This document shows, piece after piece, positions 60,440 to 64,000 of a stretch of 64,000 nucleotides of DNA (position 1 is the first letter of the stretch; every line of letters begins with the position of its first letter). A program made the translations under genes and the position numbers. The notes beneath the pieces are model-generated. The model was not told the origin of the DNA, did not search any database, and worked only from the letters and a program-made list of their open reading frames with translations. Origin of the DNA: Terriglobus aquaticus. GTDB lineage: Bacteria; Acidobacteriota; Terriglobia; Terriglobales; Acidobacteriaceae. The stretch spans positions 3,968,001 through 4,032,000 of the forward strand of contig NZ_JAGSYB010000001.1 in the NCBI RefSeq assembly GCF_025685415.1, read 5' to 3'.

Positions 60440-61456
60440 CTATTGCTGGATGAGTTTGGTGAGGTAGTCGAGCGCGCGCGGGTCGCTGGACTGGCCGAGC
60501 CAGAAGACAGCCTGCTTGCGCACGGCGGGATCTTTGCTGGTCTGTGCGAGTTGGATGAGCTTGGGTGTGCCCTCGCCATTGGGTAGCTGAGTAAGGCTGA
60601 AGACGGCGGATTTGCGAATGCTGCTGTCCGGGTCGTTGTCGGCGGTGTTGCCCAGATCGTCCGCGACATTCTTTGTGCCGATGCGGGTTGCGATCTGCGC
60701 CATCCAGAACTGGGCCTGCTTGCGGACTTGCGGCGCGGGGTCCTGGTGGGCCATGTGGATGAGGGTCTGTGCGGCGGCGGGCTGGTGCACGAGCGTTAGA
60801 TCGAAGGTGAGCTTCTCGCGGAAGCGGTCATCCTTGTCGTCGCGCGCGAAGCGGTCGAGGATGGGCAGGGCTTCGGGGCCGTGCTGGGTGCTGAGCCAGA
60901 AGGCGGCTTTCTCGCGCAGGGCGAGATCGTGGCTGGGCGCAGCAAGCGCGGTGAGGGCTGGTACGGTTGCGGGCGACTGGTGGACGCTGACGGCGAGGAT
61001 CGCGCCGTCGCGGAGGCGGTCGCTATTGGCGCGCTCGGCAAGGGACTGGAGCATGGCGATGCTGTGCGCGGGGTCAACCGCGGGCAGGTAGATGACCCTC
61101 GTGCCGCCGGCGTCGAGCTTGCGGTTGGGGTTGGCGATGCGGACGTTGCTGAGGGTGTGATCGGCGACGCGAAGCAGGATGAGAACGCGGTCGGAGGAGG
61201 TTGAGGTGGACCTGCGATCGCTGTCGTGGTCGTAGTGCTCGCCTTCCAGGTAGGTGGTGTCGTTGCTGTAGTCCTCGATGCGGTGAGTCGTGGGGACGGT
61301 ATAGGCGAGCCAGGCGGTGGTGTTCCCGGATTGGAGGTGGGTCAGTTCGGTTTGCGGGTCCATGGCGGAAGCGGTGGTGAGTGTGCCGTTCTGCAGTTGC
61401 GGCTGTTGCGCGGCGATGGGGAGGGCGAGGGCGGCGAAGAGGAGGAGGCGGCGCAT
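60440..61456 (-). CDS. Secreted HEAT-repeat protein
   Basis: A 338-residue protein with signal peptide (MRRLLLFAALALPIAAQ). After an N-terminal beta segment (WLAYTVPTTHRIEDYSNDTT), residues 140-338 consist of HEAT-like helical repeats (ALREKAAFWLSTQHGPEALPILDRFA; QVRKQAQFWMAQIA; SIRKSAVFSLTQLPNGEGTPKLIQLA; AVRKQAVFWLGQSSDPRALDYL). Such arrays bind proteins or peptides. It follows another HEAT protein 147 bases away in the same direction. Confidence 0.8.
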   Translation of the reverse strand: MRRLLLFAALALPIAAQQPQLQNGTLTTASAMDPQTELTHLQSGNTTAWLAYTVPTTHRIEDYSNDTTYLEGEHYDHDSDRRSTSTSSDRVLILLRVADHTLSNVRIANPNRKLDAGGTRVIYLPAVDPAHSIAMLQSLAERANSDRLRDGAILAVSVHQSPATVPALTALAAPSHDLALREKAAFWLSTQHGPEALPILDRFARDDKDDRFREKLTFDLTLVHQPAAAQTLIHMAHQDPAPQVRKQAQFWMAQIATRIGTKNVADDLGNTADNDPDSSIRKSAVFSLTQLPNGEGTPKLIQLAQTSKDPAVRKQAVFWLGQSSDPRALDYLTKLIQQ

Positions 61457-61603
61457 GGAGTCCTTTCCGGGTTGGTGGTCTTGGGCGCAGGCCAGCTTTC
61501 CCGCGAACCGGTGGCAGGAGAGCGAGGTTTACGCGGGCGATTGGGCCGGGTTTGCCGCTACCCTTCGCGCAAGAGCGCGCGAGGGATGGGGCACAGGAGT
61601 TTG

Positions 61604-62692
61604 CTACTTGAGGAGTTCGAGCATGTAGTCGGTGGCGGCTTTGTCGTGCATGAGGGCGAGCTGGGCGACAATGTCGTGCTTGAGTTGCAGGTCTTTTTCG
61701 TTGCGGGCGAGATCGACCATGCGGGGTGCGTCGCCGGCGACGAAGAGGCCACTGAGGGCGGCGCGCTTGAGGTTGTGGTCGGAACTGTTGCGGTAGATGT
61801 CGGCGAGGGTGTCGCCGGCTCGCTTGCCCTGGAAGGCGCCGAGCATCTGGATAGCTTGGCGCTGCTCGGTGGTGGCAACCTTGCCGGTGGCGACGTCGCG
61901 GAAGAGCGACTGCGCGTCGGGCGACTGGCTCATGGCGAGGGTGCTGAGGGCGCGCTGCTTAAGTTGCGGCGAGCCGTTGCCGGTGAGGATGGTGCGGATG
62001 ACCGGAAGCGCCTGGCCTGGGTCGCGCTGCAGGACGGAGTTGAGCGCGAGCATTTTGAGGTCGGCGTCGGAGCCTGCAGCGTCGGAGGAAGAGCCGCCGA
62101 CGTGGACGCTGAGAGGGCCCAGAGGGTGCATGCGGTTGGTGATGGCGATTGGGGTGCCGTCTTCGTCGTGGAGGACACCATTCTGCTCGGTGGGGGACTG
62201 CGGGTGAATGCAGTTGATGCACTTGCCTTTGGTGCCGCCGGCGTAGATGCCGGGGTCGGCTGCGGCGGCGAAGAGGCTGGTGCAGTCGTGGTTCCAGGTG
62301 CTGCGCGGGTAGGTGCCGCGAAGCTGGTTGCAGGTGGCGGTGACGAGGTTCGGGCGGTTGAGCTTGTTGAGGGCGTAGGCCTTCCAGTAGAGGGCGGCGT
62401 CGGCGCGCTTGTCGTGCGCCTTGGCGACTTTGTCGAAGGCGGTGATGGCGTCCTGCCAGCGCTGCTGGTCGAGTGCCTGGGTGCCCTGCGTGTAGTCGTC
62501 TGCGGTGCTGGCGGCCGGGCCGCCAAAGGCGAACGCCTGATCCGCGACGAACGCATTTGCCAGGACGATGATCTGGCTGCGGTCCGGCGTTCCGGCAGAA
62601 CCGAAATCCTGGCAGGCGGCGTACGCGGCGGTGGGTGCGGAGACGAGAACGCTGAAGGCGAGGGTGAGGGTGGCGAAGCGGTGGCGGGTCAT
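61604..62692 (-). CDS. Secreted TPR/HEAT-repeat protein
   Basis: A 362-residue protein, signal peptide (LTLAFSVLVSAPTAAYA). Residues 68-115 form TPR-like helices (YTQGTQALDQQRWQDAITAFDKVAKAHDKRADAALYWKAYALNKL); residues 195-360 are HEAT-like (QLKQRALSTLAMSQSPDAQSLFRDVA; NLKRAALSGLFVAGDAPRMVDLA). A CINCIHP motif lies between. Its ATG overlaps the anti-sigma stop (ATGA), so it is co-translated with the sigma/anti-sigma pair and may be part of the signal path. Confidence 0.75.
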   Translation of the reverse strand: MTRHRFATLTLAFSVLVSAPTAAYAACQDFGSAGTPDRSQIIVLANAFVADQAFAFGGPAASTADDYTQGTQALDQQRWQDAITAFDKVAKAHDKRADAALYWKAYALNKLNRPNLVTATCNQLRGTYPRSTWNHDCTSLFAAAADPGIYAGGTKGKCINCIHPQSPTEQNGVLHDEDGTPIAITNRMHPLGPLSVHVGGSSSDAAGSDADLKMLALNSVLQRDPGQALPVIRTILTGNGSPQLKQRALSTLAMSQSPDAQSLFRDVATGKVATTEQRQAIQMLGAFQGKRAGDTLADIYRNSSDHNLKRAALSGLFVAGDAPRMVDLARNEKDLQLKHDIVAQLALMHDKAATDYMLELLK

Positions 62693-63495
62693 TGGATGTC
62701 TCCGGTGGGTGCGGTCTGGTTCTGGCGCAGAATGCGGATCTGGAAGAGGAGGCCGTCGGTGTTCATGTCGAGGCGGAGCTGGAGGCCGCCTTCGCTGGGG
62801 TGGTTGCTGGTGGTGAGCACGCGGCCCAGGTGATCGAGTACGGCTGCTCCGGGCAGGTCGCCGCGGGCACGGGCGTCCTGCAGGTAGAGCGCGTTTTCGG
62901 TGAGGAGCTGTTCCCCTTCGGCGCGGGTGGTGGGGTCGAGCGGCGAGGTGGTGTGGTTGACGACGGTGAGCCAGCGCTCGGCGCGGTCGAGGTGCTGGGC
63001 CTCGGCGGCGGAGGTGCTGGTTTGCGGCGGGCGCAGGTGGACGACGCCGGCGTCGTCGACCGTGGGCACGGTGTGGCGACGGTGCACGAAGAGGCCGATG
63101 GTCAGGACGAGCAGAGCGAGTGCGCCGGCGAGCGCGGGGGCGAACCAGCCACGTCCGAAACGCGGTGCCTGTGGGGCGCTTGGCCTGACTGCGCCGAGCA
63201 GCGTGCGACTGAAGATGCGGATGGGTGACTGGGTCTTCTGGGGCGCGTCCAGAACGGGGAGCGTGGAGCGGAGGCGCTGCCAGGCGGCGTCAGTGTCTGG
63301 CGCGGGGACGGGTTCGGCGGAGAAGACGCGAAGGGTTTGGGCGATCTCTTCCGAGAGGGCGGCGAAGGCGGCGTCGTGCTCGAGGCGAGTGCGGAGCGTG
63401 CGCTCTTCGGAGGGGCTGAGGGACTCGCCGAGGTGGAAGGCGATCAGCTGCTGCTCGTCCTGGGATGGCGCGGAGCTGTGAGGGTCGGGGTTCAT
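62689..63495 (-). CDS. Transmembrane anti-sigma-like protein
   Basis: A 268-residue protein. The N-terminal cytoplasmic part (about 1-120) starts DEQQLIAFHLGESLSPSEERTLRTRLEHDAAFAALSEE, as in zinc-less anti-sigma domains. A single helix (FAPALAGALALLVLTIGLFV, about 132-151) leads to a periplasmic part (about 155-268). Its ATG overlaps the sigma-factor stop by four bases, the classic layout of an ECF sigma and its membrane anti-sigma. Confidence 0.78.
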   Translation of the reverse strand: MNPDPHSSAPSQDEQQLIAFHLGESLSPSEERTLRTRLEHDAAFAALSEEIAQTLRVFSAEPVPAPDTDAAWQRLRSTLPVLDAPQKTQSPIRIFSRTLLGAVRPSAPQAPRFGRGWFAPALAGALALLVLTIGLFVHRRHTVPTVDDAGVVHLRPPQTSTSAAEAQHLDRAERWLTVVNHTTSPLDPTTRAEGEQLLTENALYLQDARARGDLPGAAVLDHLGRVLTTSNHPSEGGLQLRLDMNTDGLLFQIRILRQNQTAPTGDIQ

Positions 63496-64000
63496 CGGGT
63501 TGCGCCTCCTGCGAGGGGTGCGAGCGCGGTGCGAAGTTTGCTGACGGCGCGGAAGACGGCCTGCTTGGCGGAGTTGCTGGGGACGCGCAGGGCTTCGGCG
63601 ATCTCGGCGATGGGCAGGTCTTCCATGTGGCGCAGGGTGAAGGCGGTGCGCTCCATGGGCGTGAGGGAGTTCATGGCGGCTTCGCGCAGGTGTGCGGTTT
63701 CGGCGGCGAGCAGGGTCTGTTCGGGGCCGGCCGAGCGGTCTCGGAGCTGGAGGGCCGGTGTGCCGTCGCGGGTGGGCTCGGCGTCCAGGCGGTGCGCGGC
63801 GTGCGAGGCATCGCGGGAGCGGCGTTCGACGAGATTGAGGGCGGTATTCATGGCGATGCGGTTGACCCAGGTGGAAAAGCTGCTGTTGAGCTGAAAGGTG
63901 TCGAGTTTGCGATAGGCGCGAAAGAAGGCTTCCTGCGCGGCTTCTTCTGCGTCCTCGGCGTTGCCGGTGATGCGAAAGGCGAGCCGGTAGGCGACCGGGT
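63492..64000 (-). CDS. ECF RNA polymerase sigma factor (partial at window end)
   Basis: The frame is open to the right edge, so the gene's 5' end lies outside. Region 2 is readable in that part (EDAEEAAQEAFFRAYRKLDTF, then FSTWVNRIAMNTALNLVERR) and region 4 follows (SLTPMERTAFTLRHMEDLPIAEIAEALRVPSNSAKQAVFRAVSKLR). An ATG at 63851 is inside region 2 and is not the true start. ECF sigmas direct polymerase to stress or envelope promoters. It overlaps the anti-sigma gene by four bases. Confidence 0.92.
   Translation of the reverse strand, partial: PVAYRLAFRITGNAEDAEEAAQEAFFRAYRKLDTFQLNSSFSTWVNRIAMNTALNLVERRSRDASHAAHRLDAEPTRDGTPALQLRDRSAGPEQTLLAAETAHLREAAMNSLTPMERTAFTLRHMEDLPIAEIAEALRVPSNSAKQAVFRAVSKLRTALAPLAGGATR

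Noticed and set aside
63492-63851. Complete short sigma factor starting at ATG 63851
   Set aside because: Region 2 (FSTWVNRIA and upstream helices) reads in the same frame to the window end, so the gene is longer and truncated by the window.

Overview
The window is a high-GC bacterial chromosome segment. It most resembles Acidobacteriota of the Terriglobia type (Granulicella/Terriglobus/Edaphobacter-like). I infer this from the combination of an Oar-like TonB-dependent receptor with an N-terminal carboxypeptidase-regulatory domain, PEP-CTERM proteins, a BBP2-type outer-membrane barrel, LpxI-type lipid A synthesis, a winged-helix/CreD pair and many secreted proteins of unknown function. No rRNA is present to fix the taxonomy. 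One structural RNA, RNase P RNA, is clear on the minus strand. No tRNA, CRISPR array or complete insertion sequence was seen.

Layout. 1-8464: tail of a molybdopterin oxidoreductase, Dps, an alpha/beta hydrolase, a PEP-CTERM protein, glyA, a flavoprotein disulfide reductase, an SPFH protein and a DUF4126 protein. 8470-8882: rnpB. 8906-10694: a minus-strand operon of an MBL-fold hydrolase, a small protein and an EamA half-transporter. 10796-18770: two MacB-like permeases without an ATPase, a lipoprotein, a ThiE-like protein, a DUF885 peptidase, an OmpH/Skp chaperone and a serine hydrolase. 18771-20146: mostly non-coding, with hairpins and small ORFs. 20147-23295: a visibly AT-richer cassette of methylase, half-size specificity subunit, Xre controller and probable PD-(D/E)XK nuclease, which looks like a horizontally acquired restriction-modification system. 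23309-25120: lepA.

25223-28501 is the most unusual stretch. It encodes a highly repetitive Asp/Thr/Ser/Gly protein with a CGCCG motif and a hydrophobic tail, then a fusion of an orotate-phosphoribosyltransferase-like domain to an AMMECR1-like domain, then a Stealth/phage-type glycosyltransferase-like protein. The three genes lie in the same direction. I know of no described system with this composition.

28618-46429: cell-envelope genes, including a degenerate M48-like protein, lipoproteins, the TonB-dependent receptor, a winged-helix regulator whose perfect palindromic operator recurs in front of creD, an MltD-like transglycosylase, a bipartite acidic/basic histone H1-like protein, a secreted peroxiredoxin, lpxI, two tandem Cys-conserved secreted paralogues and a second PEP-CTERM protein. 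46469-64000: lpxA-fabZ, secreted hydrolases (SGNH esterase, amidase, GH18), exonuclease III, a double cyclophilin, an Xre regulator, RNase HI, and a translationally coupled ECF sigma / anti-sigma / HEAT-repeat operon whose sigma gene runs off the right end.

The plus strand changes by eye from C-rich to G-rich between about 17.3 and 18.2 kb, independent of gene orientation. This could be a replication-strand switch or a rearrangement junction. All counts and comparisons were made by reading; no database search was run.
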